Position numbers and translations under genes: made by a program. DNA of 64,000 nucleotides from Actinoplanes oblitus. Lineage in GTDB: Bacteria > Actinomycetota > Actinomycetes > Mycobacteriales > Micromonosporaceae. The DNA lies in assembly GCF_030252345.1 (NCBI RefSeq), contig NZ_CP126980.1:3053501-3117500 (forward strand). The letters run 5' to 3'. This document shows, one piece after another, positions 43,939-52,479 of the stretch; the first letter of the stretch is position 1; every line of letters starts with the position of its first letter. The notes beneath the pieces are model-generated. The model searched no databases, was not told the origin of the DNA, and was given only the letters and a program-made list of their open reading frames with translations.

Positions 43939-44808
43939 GTGCACCGGACTTGGAAACGCGTGCTGGTGAGCGTGGCCGCCGCGATCGCGCTCACCGCACC
44001 GCTCGGCGCCACCGCCGCGCACGCGGCCGACAACCCCTACCAGCGTGGCCCGGACCCGACGCTGGCCGCGCTGCAGGCGAGCCGCGGACCCTACGCGGTC
44101 TCGACCACCTCGGTCTCCCGGCTCAGCGCCGTCGGCTTCGGCGGCGGCACCATCTACTACCCGACCAGCACCGCCGACGGCACGTTCGGGGCGATCGCCA
44201 TCTCGCCCGGGTTCACCGCGTACTGGTCCAGCATCTCGTGGCTGGGACCGCGGCTCGCGTCGCACGGCTTCGTGGTGATCGGCATCGAGACGCTGACCAC
44301 CGCCGACCAGCCGGACTCGCGCGGCGACCAGCTGCTCGCCGCGCTGGACTACCTGACCACCCGCAGCTCGGTGCGCGGCCGGATCGACGCCGGCCGGCTC
44401 GCTGTCGCCGGGCACTCGATGGGTGGCGGCGGCAGCCTGGAAGCGGCGAGCGACCGGCCGACGCTGCAGGCCGCGGTGCCGCTCGCGCCCTGGGACCTGG
44501 ACAAGTCGTGGACCGAGCTGCGCGTCCCGACGCTGATCGTGGGTGGCGAGGCGGACACCGTCGCGCCGGTGGCCAGCCACTCGATCCCGTTCTACAACAG
44601 CATCCCGGCGTCGGCCGAGAAGTCCTACCTGGAGCTGAACGGGGCCAGCCACTTCTTCCCGCAGACGGTGAACACGCCCACGGCGGTGCAGGCGGTGTCC
44701 TGGCTGAAGCGGTTCGTGGACAACGACACCCGCTACGACAAGTTCATCTGCCCGGGGCCGAGCAGCACGTCGATCTCCGACTACCGCAGCAGCTGCCCGC
44801 TGTCCTGA
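43939..44808 (+). CDS. Secreted cutinase / polyester hydrolase (PET-hydrolase family)
   Basis: 289 aa with a signal peptide ([23 protein letters not shown] cleavage). The mature part follows Thermobifida cutinases closely: [46 protein letters not shown], nucleophile GHSMGGGGS (about Ser160), APWDLDKSW with the substrate-binding Trp, acid in [10 protein letters not shown] (about Asp206), His in NGASHFFPQ (about 238), and [20 protein letters not shown] with the C-terminal disulfide pair. Such enzymes hydrolyse cutin and other polyesters outside the cell, some also PET. GTG 43939 has AAGGAG upstream. Confidence 0.92.
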   Translation: MHRTWKRVLVSVAAAIALTAPLGATAAHAADNPYQRGPDPTLAALQASRGPYAVSTTSVSRLSAVGFGGGTIYYPTSTADGTFGAIAISPGFTAYWSSISWLGPRLASHGFVVIGIETLTTADQPDSRGDQLLAALDYLTTRSSVRGRIDAGRLAVAGHSMGGGGSLEAASDRPTLQAAVPLAPWDLDKSWTELRVPTLIVGGEADTVAPVASHSIPFYNSIPASAEKSYLELNGASHFFPQTVNTPTAVQAVSWLKRFVDNDTRYDKFICPGPSSTSISDYRSSCPLS

Positions 44809-44825
44809 ACCTTTCCGGGAGATGA

Positions 44826-44871
44826 CCGTGCCGGCCTCGTCACGACGGGGGGACGAACGAGGCCGGCACGG
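44826..44871. terminator. 15-bp perfect hairpin after the cutinase gene
   Basis: CCGTGCCGGCCTCGT (44826-44840) and its exact complement (44857-44871) form the stem with a 16-nt loop. It lies between the convergent cutinase and lipoprotein genes and can serve both. Confidence 0.75.
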
Positions 44872-44881
44872 GGTCCTTCGC

Positions 44882-45457
44882 CTACGAGGCGGCCGAGGGC
44901 CGCAGCACCTCGCAGGTCTGGACGGCCTTCTTGGTGGTGGCGTCCGACTCGTCGAGCTTGCCGGTGTCGGCGACGCCGTTGTCCTTCAGGCAGTCGAGGT
45001 ACGCCGCGTTCGCGCCGTTCCCGCCGCCGGTGTCGCGCCCGCCGAAGCTGGGCCGCACCGAGGCGCACGCCTGCTGGGCCTTGGTCCAGGTCGCCTCGTC
45101 CACGCCGTCCGGCTTCTGCGGGCCGCCACCGCCGGGGAAGCCGCCACGGCCGCCGGCGAAGCTGCCGGAGGGCCGCGGCATCCCGGAGGGCCGGGCGCCG
45201 TCCGGCGCGCCGGACGGGCGCGTGCCGCCGTCACCCGGGCCGCCGGACGGCATCGTGACGGTCACGCCGTTCTCCGACAGACATGCGGTGTACGCCGCGA
45301 ACGCCGAGTTGCCGCCGCCGTTCTGGCCGGCCGTGCCGGTCGCCGCGCCGCCGCTGTCGTCCTTGTCGCCGCACGCCGCGGTGAAGGCCATCGACACGAA
45401 CGCCACCGCCGCGCACGCCGCGACCCGGCGGGCCACCTTCGACTTGACTACCGGCAC
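44882..45457 (-). CDS. Lipoprotein of the efflux cluster, with duplicated Cys motif
   Basis: 191 aa. The signal peptide ends in a lipobox (AFVSMAFTAACGDKDDSGG). Two similar segments each carry a cysteine: NSAFAAYTACLSENGVTVTM and NGANAAYLDCLKDNGVADTG, separated by a Gly/Pro/Arg-rich stretch. No named family is recognised, though lipoproteins of this look often accompany HlyD and ABC genes in actinomycetes. GTG 45457 is chosen because AAGGAGG lies 5 nt upstream; ATG 45475 lacks a ribosome site. It is divergent from the HlyD gene. Confidence 0.75.
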   Translation of the reverse strand: MPVVKSKVARRVAACAAVAFVSMAFTAACGDKDDSGGAATGTAGQNGGGNSAFAAYTACLSENGVTVTMPSGGPGDGGTRPSGAPDGARPSGMPRPSGSFAGGRGGFPGGGGPQKPDGVDEATWTKAQQACASVRPSFGGRDTGGGNGANAAYLDCLKDNGVADTGKLDESDATTKKAVQTCEVLRPSAAS

Positions 45458-45562
45458 AAGCGCCTCCTTGGTCATGAGCGGGTACGACGGCACAGCGAAC
45501 CCGGCCTTCCTATGCGGAAGATCGGACGGGGCTAGGAATTGCCTTTGAGTGGCGTCCGGCGG

Positions 45563-45591
45563 CTCCCAGCGAACTCCGAGGCAGGACCGAG
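45563..45591. promoter_or_regulatory. 11-bp-phased direct repeats upstream of the first HlyD gene
   Basis: GGCTCCCAGCGAACTCCGAGG has CTC repeated 11 bp apart, and CCGAG occurs at 45576 and 45587, again 11 bp apart. One helical turn spacing is typical of OmpR-family response regulator sites. CTCCGAGG is shared with the site before the second HlyD gene. Confidence 0.45.
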
Positions 45592-45626
45592 CCGGTGGCG
45601 AGGACGGCTGGCCAGACTCCTCGGCC

Positions 45627-46868
45627 ATGGGTATCGCACTGGCCGGTCGCCGGCGTTCGATCTGGCTCGGCGTGCTGGTCGTCGTGCTCGCCTCGCTCGC
45701 CTTCGGCGTGCTGCGCGTACTGACGGCGGACGGCGCGCGGGAGCCGGCGGCGGCCGAGACCGCCACCGTCGACAGGGGCGCGGTGACCACCGAGGTGGCC
45801 ACCACCGGGACGGTGCAGGCGGCGCAGACGCGCAGCCTGTCGTTCGCTGTGGACGGGACGGTGGAGAGCGTCGAGGTCCGGGCGGGTACCACGGTGACGG
45901 CGGGCCAGGTGCTCGCGAAGGTGGACGACGACGACGCGCGGGACGCGGTGGACGAGGCACGGGACGCGCTGGACGCGGCACGGGACGCGCTCGCCGACGC
46001 CAAGGAGGCGGCTGCCGCGACCACGAGTGGCACCACCGGGTGTGCCGCCGCGGCGGCCTATCGGGTGCCGGCCTCCGCGTCGGCGTCGCCGTCGGCCTCG
46101 TCCCGCCCGAGCGTGTCGGCATCGGCTCGACCGGCCGCCACCACCGCCGCTCCGGCCGCCACCGGGACCGAGCGGAGCGGCGGGGCGACGGGTGGCGGCA
46201 CGGCCACGTGCGCCGCCGGGACCACCGGCGGCGGTGACACCGCTCAGCAGGGCCGGCAGAGCGACGGCGACGCCATCCTCACCGCGCAACAGCGGGTCAA
46301 CGCCGCCGAGACCACCCTGGAGGAGAAGGAGGACGCGCTGGTGGGCGCCACCATCACCGCACCCATCGCCGGCCGCGTCCTCACCGTCGGCGGCAAGGTC
46401 GGCAGCCAGGTCGACTCCGGCTCCACCTTCATCACCCTGGCCGACGTCTACGACATGCAGATCAGCGCCGACTTCCCGGAGGCCGACGCCGACCACCTGG
46501 CGGTCCAGCAGAAGGCGGTGATCACCCTGGCCGACAAGCCGGGCGAGACGTTCGACGCCACCCTGGTGGTGGTCGACCCGGTCGGCACCAGCGACGGCAC
46601 GCTCACCACGTTCGGCGTACTGCTCTCCTTCGTCGACGCGCCGAAGGATCTGCTGGTCGGGCAGACCGCCCAGGTCAGGGTGACCACCGGCAGCAAGCGG
46701 GACGTGCTCCGGGTGCCGAGCACCGCGGTGCACGACGTGGCCGGCGCGAGCGGGACGGTGCGCCGGGACGGCGCCCGGGTCGAGGTACGGATCGGCCTGC
46801 GGGGTGACCAGTACACCGAGATCACCTCGGGGCTGACCGAGGGTGATGTGGTGTCCCGATCCTGGTGA
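45627..46868 (+). CDS. HlyD-type periplasmic/membrane adaptor protein 1
   Basis: 413 aa. An N-terminal anchor helix (IWLGVLVVVLASLAFGVLRV) is followed by a biotinyl-lipoyl-like half (VDGTVESVEVRAGTTVTAGQ, VLAKVDDDDA), a coiled coil of DARDALDA repeats interrupted by an 80-residue Ser/Thr/Ala-rich insertion with two cysteines, the second lipoyl half (GATITAPIAGRVLTVGGKVG) and a beta-barrel domain. Such proteins link an ABC transporter to the cell envelope. The ABC genes lie 3.5 kb downstream. The ATG has no strong ribosome site. Confidence 0.85.
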   Translation: MGIALAGRRRSIWLGVLVVVLASLAFGVLRVLTADGAREPAAAETATVDRGAVTTEVATTGTVQAAQTRSLSFAVDGTVESVEVRAGTTVTAGQVLAKVDDDDARDAVDEARDALDAARDALADAKEAAAATTSGTTGCAAAAAYRVPASASASPSASSRPSVSASARPAATTAAPAATGTERSGGATGGGTATCAAGTTGGGDTAQQGRQSDGDAILTAQQRVNAAETTLEEKEDALVGATITAPIAGRVLTVGGKVGSQVDSGSTFITLADVYDMQISADFPEADADHLAVQQKAVITLADKPGETFDATLVVVDPVGTSDGTLTTFGVLLSFVDAPKDLLVGQTAQVRVTTGSKRDVLRVPSTAVHDVAGASGTVRRDGARVEVRIGLRGDQYTEITSGLTEGDVVSRSW

Positions 46869-46869
46869 C

Positions 46870-46891
46870 AGCCGGCTCATAGCCGGCTCAA
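46870..46891. promoter_or_regulatory. Tandem 11-bp direct repeat upstream of the response regulator gene
   Basis: AGCCGGCTCAT is followed directly by AGCCGGCTCAA (46870-46891), an exact one-turn direct repeat. It is 25 bp before GTG 46916 and just upstream of GATACATCT, a possible -10. This is the expected form of an autoregulatory OmpR-type site. Confidence 0.55.
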
Positions 46892-46915
46892 AGAAAACGT
46901 TGATACATCTGTGCG

Positions 46916-47659
46916 GTGCTTTCCGAGACCCGCTACCCCAGGACCGTCGGCGACACGCCGGCGCGGCCCACCCGCGTCCTCGTCGTGGACGACGAGCCGA
47001 ACATCTCCGCGCTGCTCAGCGCCACCCTGCGGCTCGTCGCCTTCGACGTGCGGGTGGCCGGGACGGGCACCGCCGCGCTGCTGGCGGTGGGCGCGTTCGA
47101 GCCGGACCTGATCGTGCTCGACGTGATGCTGCCGGACGTGGACGGGTTCGAGGTGGCCCGCCGGCTGCGCGCCGCCGGGCACCGGACCCCGGTGCTGTTC
47201 CTCACCGCCCGGGACACGGTCGAGGACCGGATCCTCGGGCTCTCGGCCGGCGCCGACGACTACGTCACCAAGCCGTTCAGCCTCGAGGAGGTGGTGCTAC
47301 GGATCCGCGCCATCCTGCGGCGCAGCCGGCCGGCGGAGCCGGGACCGGACACCGGGATGCTCCGGTACGCCGACCTGGAGCTGGACGAGGACGCCCACGA
47401 GGTACGCCGGGCGGGTCGCCTGATCGAGCTGTCGCCGACCGAGTTCAACCTGCTCCGGTACCTGATGATCAACGCCGGTCGGGTGGTCAGCAAGGCACAG
47501 ATCCTGGACCGGGTGTGGAAGTACGACTTCGGTGGCGACGGCCGGATCGTCGAGTCGTACGTCTACTACCTGCGCCGCAAGATCGACAAGACCGAGCCGG
47601 CGCTGATCCATACCGTGCGCGGCGTGGGCTACGCACTCAGGCTGCCGCGCGAAGAGTGA
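46916..47659 (+). CDS. OmpR-family response regulator
   Basis: 247 aa. The receiver domain has VLVVDDEP (acidic pair), phosphorylation site LIVLDVMLPDVDG, LTARD and the lysine in DDYVTKPFS. The winged-helix C-terminus ends RIVESYVYYLRRKIDKTEPA. It pairs with the kinase gene 8 bp downstream. The GTG start has no ribosome site and lies 5 nt after TACATCT, so the message may be leaderless. The phased repeat at 46870 is its likely own binding site. Confidence 0.93.
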   Translation: MLSETRYPRTVGDTPARPTRVLVVDDEPNISALLSATLRLVAFDVRVAGTGTAALLAVGAFEPDLIVLDVMLPDVDGFEVARRLRAAGHRTPVLFLTARDTVEDRILGLSAGADDYVTKPFSLEEVVLRIRAILRRSRPAEPGPDTGMLRYADLELDEDAHEVRRAGRLIELSPTEFNLLRYLMINAGRVVSKAQILDRVWKYDFGGDGRIVESYVYYLRRKIDKTEPALIHTVRGVGYALRLPREE

Positions 47660-47667
47660 AGGGTCCG

Positions 47668-49155
47668 ATGCCGATCCCGGGTGACGCGCGGGGCGGTTGG
47701 CGGGGACCGACCCGCTGGCGGCACTGGACGCTGCGGTCCCGCCTCGTCCTGGTCGTCGGCATCCTCGCCGCGATCGCCCTGATCGCCGCGAACGTCGCCG
47801 GCGTCGTGCTGATCCGCGGCTACCTGGTGGAGCGGATCGACAAGCAGCTCACCGGGATGGCCCGGCCGATGGAGTTCGCCACCCAGCAGCAGGACGACAG
47901 CTTCGGCCCGCGCAACCGCTTCTTCCGGGTCGGCCCGGACCAGGTCGCCTACCTCTACCGGGCGGACGGCACACTGGACACCGGGCGCAGCTACCCGGCC
48001 GGCGACACCCGGCCGGCGGTCCCGTCGTTCGACGCGCTGGCGAAGCGGGCGGCCACCGCGGATCCGTACACCGTCACCGCCCCGGACGGCACCGGCTGGC
48101 GGGTGATCGCGCTGCCGGTCGGCACCACCGGCGGCTACGCGCTGTTCGGCTCCTCGCTGGCCGAGGTGCGGCAGACCAGCGACCGGCTGCTGGTCATCGA
48201 CGCCGGCGTGCTGCTGCTGATCCTGGCCCTGCTCGGCCTCGGCGCCGCCTACGTGGTCCGGCTCGGCCTGCGCCCGCTGACCGAGATGGAGCACGCGGCC
48301 GCGGACATCTCCGGCGGCGACCTCACCCGGCGGGTGCCCGGCGCCGACCCGCACACCGAACCCGGCCGGCTCGGCCTGGCGCTCAACCTGATGCTCAGCC
48401 GGATCGAGGCCGAGGTTGCCGAGCGCACCGCTGCCGAGCAGCGGCTGCGCCAGTTCGTCGCGGACGCCTCGCACGAGCTGCGGACCCCGCTCACCTCGAT
48501 CCGCGGCTTCGCCGAGCTGTACCGGCGCGGCGGCGCCCCGCCCGGCCCGCTGCTGGACGAGACGATGAGCCGGATCGAGGGCGAGGCCGGCCGGATGGGC
48601 GTACTCGTCGAGGACCTGCTGATGCTGGCCCGCCTGGACCGGCAGCGGACCCTGGACCTGCGCCGGGTGGACCTGCTGGAGATCGCCGCGGACACCATCC
48701 GGGACGCGCACGCCCGGGTACCCGGCCGCCAGGTGCTGCTGGCCGGGCTCAGCGACGACGCGGACACCTTCGAGCCGGCCACCGTGCTCGGCGACGACCA
48801 CGGGCTGCGCCAGGTGGTGACGAATCTGGTGGCCAACGCGCTGCACCACACCCCGGACGGCACGCGGGTCACGGTCCGGGTCGGGCACACCGGCGGGTCA
48901 GCGGAGCCGATGGCGGTGCTGGAGGTGGAGGACGACGGCCCCGGCGTGCCCGCCGAGCACGCCCCGCGGATCTTCGAGCGGTTGTACCGGGCCGACCCGA
49001 GCCGCAACCGGGCCAGCGGCGGCGGATCCGGCCTGGGGCTGGCCATCGCGGCGACCATCGTGCGGGGGCACGGCGGCACCGTCGCGCTGCACGAGACGCC
49101 GGGCGGCGGCGCCACGTTCCGTGTCCTGCTCCCGTCCGCCGGTGACGCGGCGTGA
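47668..49155 (+). CDS. Sensor histidine kinase
   Basis: 495 aa. Two membrane helices (about residues 26 to 50 and 172 to 192) flank an extracellular sensor of about 120 residues. Then come HAMP (LRPLTEMEHAAADISGGDLT), the H-box DASHELRTPLTSIRGF, the N-box VVTNLVANALHHTP, and G boxes (DDGPGVP, GSGLGLAIA). It should phosphorylate the adjacent regulator in response to an envelope signal or drug. ATG 47668 has GAAGGG 5 nt upstream. Confidence 0.94.
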   Translation: MPIPGDARGGWRGPTRWRHWTLRSRLVLVVGILAAIALIAANVAGVVLIRGYLVERIDKQLTGMARPMEFATQQQDDSFGPRNRFFRVGPDQVAYLYRADGTLDTGRSYPAGDTRPAVPSFDALAKRAATADPYTVTAPDGTGWRVIALPVGTTGGYALFGSSLAEVRQTSDRLLVIDAGVLLLILALLGLGAAYVVRLGLRPLTEMEHAAADISGGDLTRRVPGADPHTEPGRLGLALNLMLSRIEAEVAERTAAEQRLRQFVADASHELRTPLTSIRGFAELYRRGGAPPGPLLDETMSRIEGEAGRMGVLVEDLLMLARLDRQRTLDLRRVDLLEIAADTIRDAHARVPGRQVLLAGLSDDADTFEPATVLGDDHGLRQVVTNLVANALHHTPDGTRVTVRVGHTGGSAEPMAVLEVEDDGPGVPAEHAPRIFERLYRADPSRNRASGGGSGLGLAIAATIVRGHGGTVALHETPGGGATFRVLLPSAGDAA

Positions 49156-49159
49156 GATT

Positions 49160-49175
49160 CCGAGCTGGCTCCGAG
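49160..49175. promoter_or_regulatory. Phased CCGAG repeat upstream of the second HlyD gene
   Basis: CCGAGCTGGCTCCGAG has CCGAG at 49160 and 49171, spaced 11 bp. CTCCGAGG is identical to the box at 45574, and the spacing is one helical turn. It lies 45 bp before ATG 49220, between the kinase stop and the adaptor start. Confidence 0.45.
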
Positions 49176-49219
49176 GTTTCCCACAAAGTCCTCCAAGGCC
49201 GCTCCCCGAGAGTGTGGCC

Positions 49220-50428
49220 ATGAGGGTAAGTCTGAGCCGCCACCCGTCCCTGGTGGTCAACGCCGTGATCGGCGTGATGCTCGTAGCCGGGGCCAGCACG
49301 GTGTACGAGACGTTCTCCGGATCCGACGACGGGGGAACGGCCGCGGTGGCCGCCGAGCGCACGGTCACCGTCCAGCGGGGCACGGTCACCAAGACCGTTA
49401 CCGCGGACGGCACCGTGGCGAGCTCGACCACCGCGAGCGCCAGCTTCGAGACCGGCGGAACGGTCACCGCGATCAGCGTGCGGGTCGGTGACAAGGTCAA
49501 GAAGGGCCAGGTGCTGGCGAAGGTCGACCCGGCGGCTGCCCAGCGCACCCTGGCCGCCGCCGAGGCCGACCTGGACGCCGCGAACGACGCGCTGGACCGC
49601 GCGCAGGACGCCGGCTCGGACACCTCGGACGCCGAGAACCAGGTGGCGCAGGCCCAGCTCGCTGTCGACGACGCCGAGGCCGGGGTGGCCGGCACGGTGC
49701 TCAAGGCGCCGATGGCCGGCACCGTCACCTCGGTGAGCGGCACGATCGGCAGTTCCGCCGCCGGCACCGGCTCGGCCAGCTCGTCCTCCGGTGGCGCGCA
49801 GGGCGGCGGCTCGTCGCAGGGCGGCAGCTCCTCGTCGAGCGCGAGCTCCACGGGCTTCATCGAGATCGCCGACCTGACCAGGATGTCCGTCTCGGCCGGC
49901 TTCGCCGAGGCGGATGCCACCCAGCTCAAGGAGAACCAGGTCGCCACGGTCACCTGGAACGCGCTGAGCGGCACCAGCCAGAGCGCCAAGGTCACCGCGA
50001 TCGACCCGGCCGCCACCACCTCGAACAGCGTGGTCACCTACGGCGTCACGCTGAGCCTGGACAAGGTGCCGGCCGGCGCGAAGGTCGGGCAGACCGTCTC
50101 GGTGGTGGTGACCACCGGCGCCAAGACGAACGTCCTGATGGTCAACTCGGCGGCGATCACCACCGCCGGCAAGCGGCACACGGTCACCGTCGTCGCCGGC
50201 GGCGTCCAGGAGACCCGGTCGGTGGAGGTCGGCCTGGCGGGCGACACGGCCACCGAGATCACCTCCGGGCTCACCGCCGGCGAGCAGGTCGTCGTCAAGA
50301 CCACCTCGACCAGCGGCGGCAGCGGTACCACCGGCGGCTTCCCGGGCGGCGGCACCTTCGGCGGCGGCGGGAACTTCGGCGGCGGCGGGAACTTCGGCGG
50401 CGGCGGTGCACCGGGCGGTGGCCGATGA
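49220..50428 (+). CDS. HlyD/MacA-type adaptor protein 2
   Basis: 402 aa. It has an N-terminal anchor (LVVNAVIGVMLVAGASTVYE), lipoyl halves (TGGTVTAISVRVGDKVKKGQ and GTVLKAPMAGTVTSVSGTIG) around a short coiled coil, a Ser/Gly linker, a beta-barrel (VATVTWNALSGTSQSAKVTA) and a C-terminal glycine-rich tail with three NFGGGG-like repeats. The stop overlaps the ATPase ATG, which fixes the partner: a MacA-like role beside the MacB-type transporter. Confidence 0.88.
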   Translation: MRVSLSRHPSLVVNAVIGVMLVAGASTVYETFSGSDDGGTAAVAAERTVTVQRGTVTKTVTADGTVASSTTASASFETGGTVTAISVRVGDKVKKGQVLAKVDPAAAQRTLAAAEADLDAANDALDRAQDAGSDTSDAENQVAQAQLAVDDAEAGVAGTVLKAPMAGTVTSVSGTIGSSAAGTGSASSSSGGAQGGGSSQGGSSSSSASSTGFIEIADLTRMSVSAGFAEADATQLKENQVATVTWNALSGTSQSAKVTAIDPAATTSNSVVTYGVTLSLDKVPAGAKVGQTVSVVVTTGAKTNVLMVNSAAITTAGKRHTVTVVAGGVQETRSVEVGLAGDTATEITSGLTAGEQVVVKTTSTSGGSGTTGGFPGGGTFGGGGNFGGGGNFGGGGAPGGGR

Positions 50429-51249
50429 GCCGCCCCGTCCTCGAGGTGCGGGACCTCAAGAAGATCTACGGTACGGGTGAGGCCACCGTCCACGCCCTGC
50501 GTGGCGTGTCGATGACGGTGCACCGCGGCGACTACGTGGCGATCATGGGTTCGTCCGGCTCCGGCAAGTCCACCCTGATGAACATCCTCGGTGCCCTCGA
50601 CGTACCCAGCCACGGCAGGTACCTGCTGGACGGGGTGGACGTCGGCAGCCTCTCCGACGGTCAGCTCGCGCTGGCCCGGAACCGGCTGATCGGCTTCATC
50701 TTCCAGGCGTTCAACCTCATCCCGCGGACCACCGCCCTGGCCAACGTGGAGCTGCCCCTGGCGTACGCCGGGGTGCGTCCCGGACAGCGGCGCCGCCGCG
50801 CGATGGCGGCCCTGGACATCGTCGGTCTCGCGGACCGCGCCGACCACGAGCCCAACCAGCTCTCCGGCGGCCAGCAGCAGCGCGTCGCGGTGGCCCGGGC
50901 CCTGGTCACCGAGCCGGCCCTGCTGCTCGCCGACGAGCCCACCGGCAACCTGGACAGCAAGTCCACCGACGACGTGCTGCGGGTCTTCGACGACCTGAGC
51001 GCGGCCGGCCGGACCATCGTGATCATCACGCACGAGGACGAGGTGGGCGCCCGGGCCAAGCGGCTGATCCGCCTGGTCGACGGCGCGATCGTCACCGACG
51101 TGCGGCAGTCCCCGATCGACCGGGCGCCGGTCGGCGCCGCCGCCGCGCACGCCAGGGTGCGGGCGGTCGCGGCCGGGCATCTCGCGGCCGGCCACGGGGT
51201 GGCTGCCCGCGCCTCGGTCCACCAGTCCGGTGGGCGGCACGGCGCGTGA
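50425..51249 (+). CDS. ABC transporter ATPase, MacB/LolD type
   Basis: 274 aa. Walker A GSSGSGKSTLMNILG, signature LSGGQQQRVAVARAL, Walker B LLLADEPTGNLDSKS and the LolD-type motif (FIFQAFNLIPRTTALANVEL) place it in the MacB/LolD mechanotransmission group. About 40 residues after the core are Ala/His-rich and atypical. ATG 50425 and the stop overlap both neighbours (ATGA, GTGA). Confidence 0.94.
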   Translation: MSRPVLEVRDLKKIYGTGEATVHALRGVSMTVHRGDYVAIMGSSGSGKSTLMNILGALDVPSHGRYLLDGVDVGSLSDGQLALARNRLIGFIFQAFNLIPRTTALANVELPLAYAGVRPGQRRRRAMAALDIVGLADRADHEPNQLSGGQQQRVAVARALVTEPALLLADEPTGNLDSKSTDDVLRVFDDLSAAGRTIVIITHEDEVGARAKRLIRLVDGAIVTDVRQSPIDRAPVGAAAAHARVRAVAAGHLAAGHGVAARASVHQSGGRHGA

Positions 51250-52469
51250 ACTTCTTCGAGGTAGTCAGGTTCTCGCTGCGCGGGCTCTCGGCGAACAAGC
51301 TGCGCTCCGCGCTCACCATGCTCGGCATCCTGATCGGTGTCGCCGCGGTGATCCTGCTGGTAGCCGTCGGCAACGGCTCGGCCAAGGCGATCAGCGACCG
51401 GATCGAGGCGCTGGGCACCAACACCGTCACCGTGCTGAGCACCGGCCGGGGCGGCTCCAGCAGCACCGCGCTGACCAGGAAGATGGCCGACGCCCTGGTC
51501 GACCCGGAACTGGCCCCGGACATCAAGTCGGTCTCGCCGGTGGTCAGCGCGTCGTCGGCGACCATGACGTACGAGGGCACCGACCACGCGGTGAGCACCT
51601 TCGTCGGCACCACGCCGGACTGGTTCGGCGCGTCCAGCACCCCGGTCGAGAGGGGCGCGTCATTCACCGCCGACGACGTGGCCCAGGGCCGCCGGGTGGT
51701 GGTGATCGGGCAGACCGTCGCCGAGGAGCTCTTCCCCGGCATCGACCCGGTCGGCAAGCAGGTCACCGTGAACGGCGCGCTGTTCACCGTGGTCGGCGTG
51801 CTCAAGGAGAAGAGCTCCACCGGTTTCCAGGACTCCAACGACACCGCCGTCGCCCCGCTCAGCGCGGTCCAGCAGGTCCTCGCCGGGTACGGCTCGCTCA
51901 CCTCGATCATCGTGGCGGCCAAGGACCCGGACCGGGTCGACGCCGTGCAGAGCGAGGTCGCCACCATCCTCGACCAGCAGCTGAAGGTGAAGTCGGCGAC
52001 CTCCTCGTCCGGTACCGGCACCAGCAGCACGCCGTACCGGATCCAGAACGCGTCGTCGCTGCTGGAGACGCAGACCGAGACCGCCGACACGTTCACCACC
52101 CTGCTCGGCGCGGTGGCCGCGATCAGCCTGCTGGTCGGCGGCATCGGCATCACCAACATCATGCTGGTCACGGTCACCGAACGGACCCGGGAGATCGGCA
52201 TCCGCAAGGCGCTCGGCGCGCCCCGCCGGGTGATCCTGACCCAGTTCCTGATCGAGGCGACCCTGCTGAGCGTGCTCGGCGGCGCCCTCGGTGTGGCGGC
52301 CGCGCTGATCGGCAGTCACTTCACGATCGTCGGGGTGAAACCGGTGATCGTGCCCAGTTCGATCGGGCTCGCCGTCGGTGTGTCCGTCGCGATCGGGCTG
52401 TTCTTCGGCGGCCTGCCCGCCGCCCGCGCCGCCCGCCTGCGTCCCATCGACGCGCTGCGCTACGAGTGA
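51246..52469 (+). CDS. ABC transporter permease, MacB/FtsX type
   Basis: 407 aa. Four membrane helices surround a large extracytoplasmic domain: N-terminal helix with LRSALTMLGILIGVAAVILL, and three at the C-terminus, including ISLLVGGIGITNIMLVTVTE followed by RTREIGIRKALGAPRR, the FtsX/MacB signature. It works with the ATPase and adaptor to move a substrate, perhaps a peptide or lipid, out of the membrane. GTG 51246 overlaps the ATPase stop. Confidence 0.94.
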   Translation: MNFFEVVRFSLRGLSANKLRSALTMLGILIGVAAVILLVAVGNGSAKAISDRIEALGTNTVTVLSTGRGGSSSTALTRKMADALVDPELAPDIKSVSPVVSASSATMTYEGTDHAVSTFVGTTPDWFGASSTPVERGASFTADDVAQGRRVVVIGQTVAEELFPGIDPVGKQVTVNGALFTVVGVLKEKSSTGFQDSNDTAVAPLSAVQQVLAGYGSLTSIIVAAKDPDRVDAVQSEVATILDQQLKVKSATSSSGTGTSSTPYRIQNASSLLETQTETADTFTTLLGAVAAISLLVGGIGITNIMLVTVTERTREIGIRKALGAPRRVILTQFLIEATLLSVLGGALGVAAALIGSHFTIVGVKPVIVPSSIGLAVGVSVAIGLFFGGLPAARAARLRPIDALRYE

Positions 52470-52479
52470 GGACTCCGCT

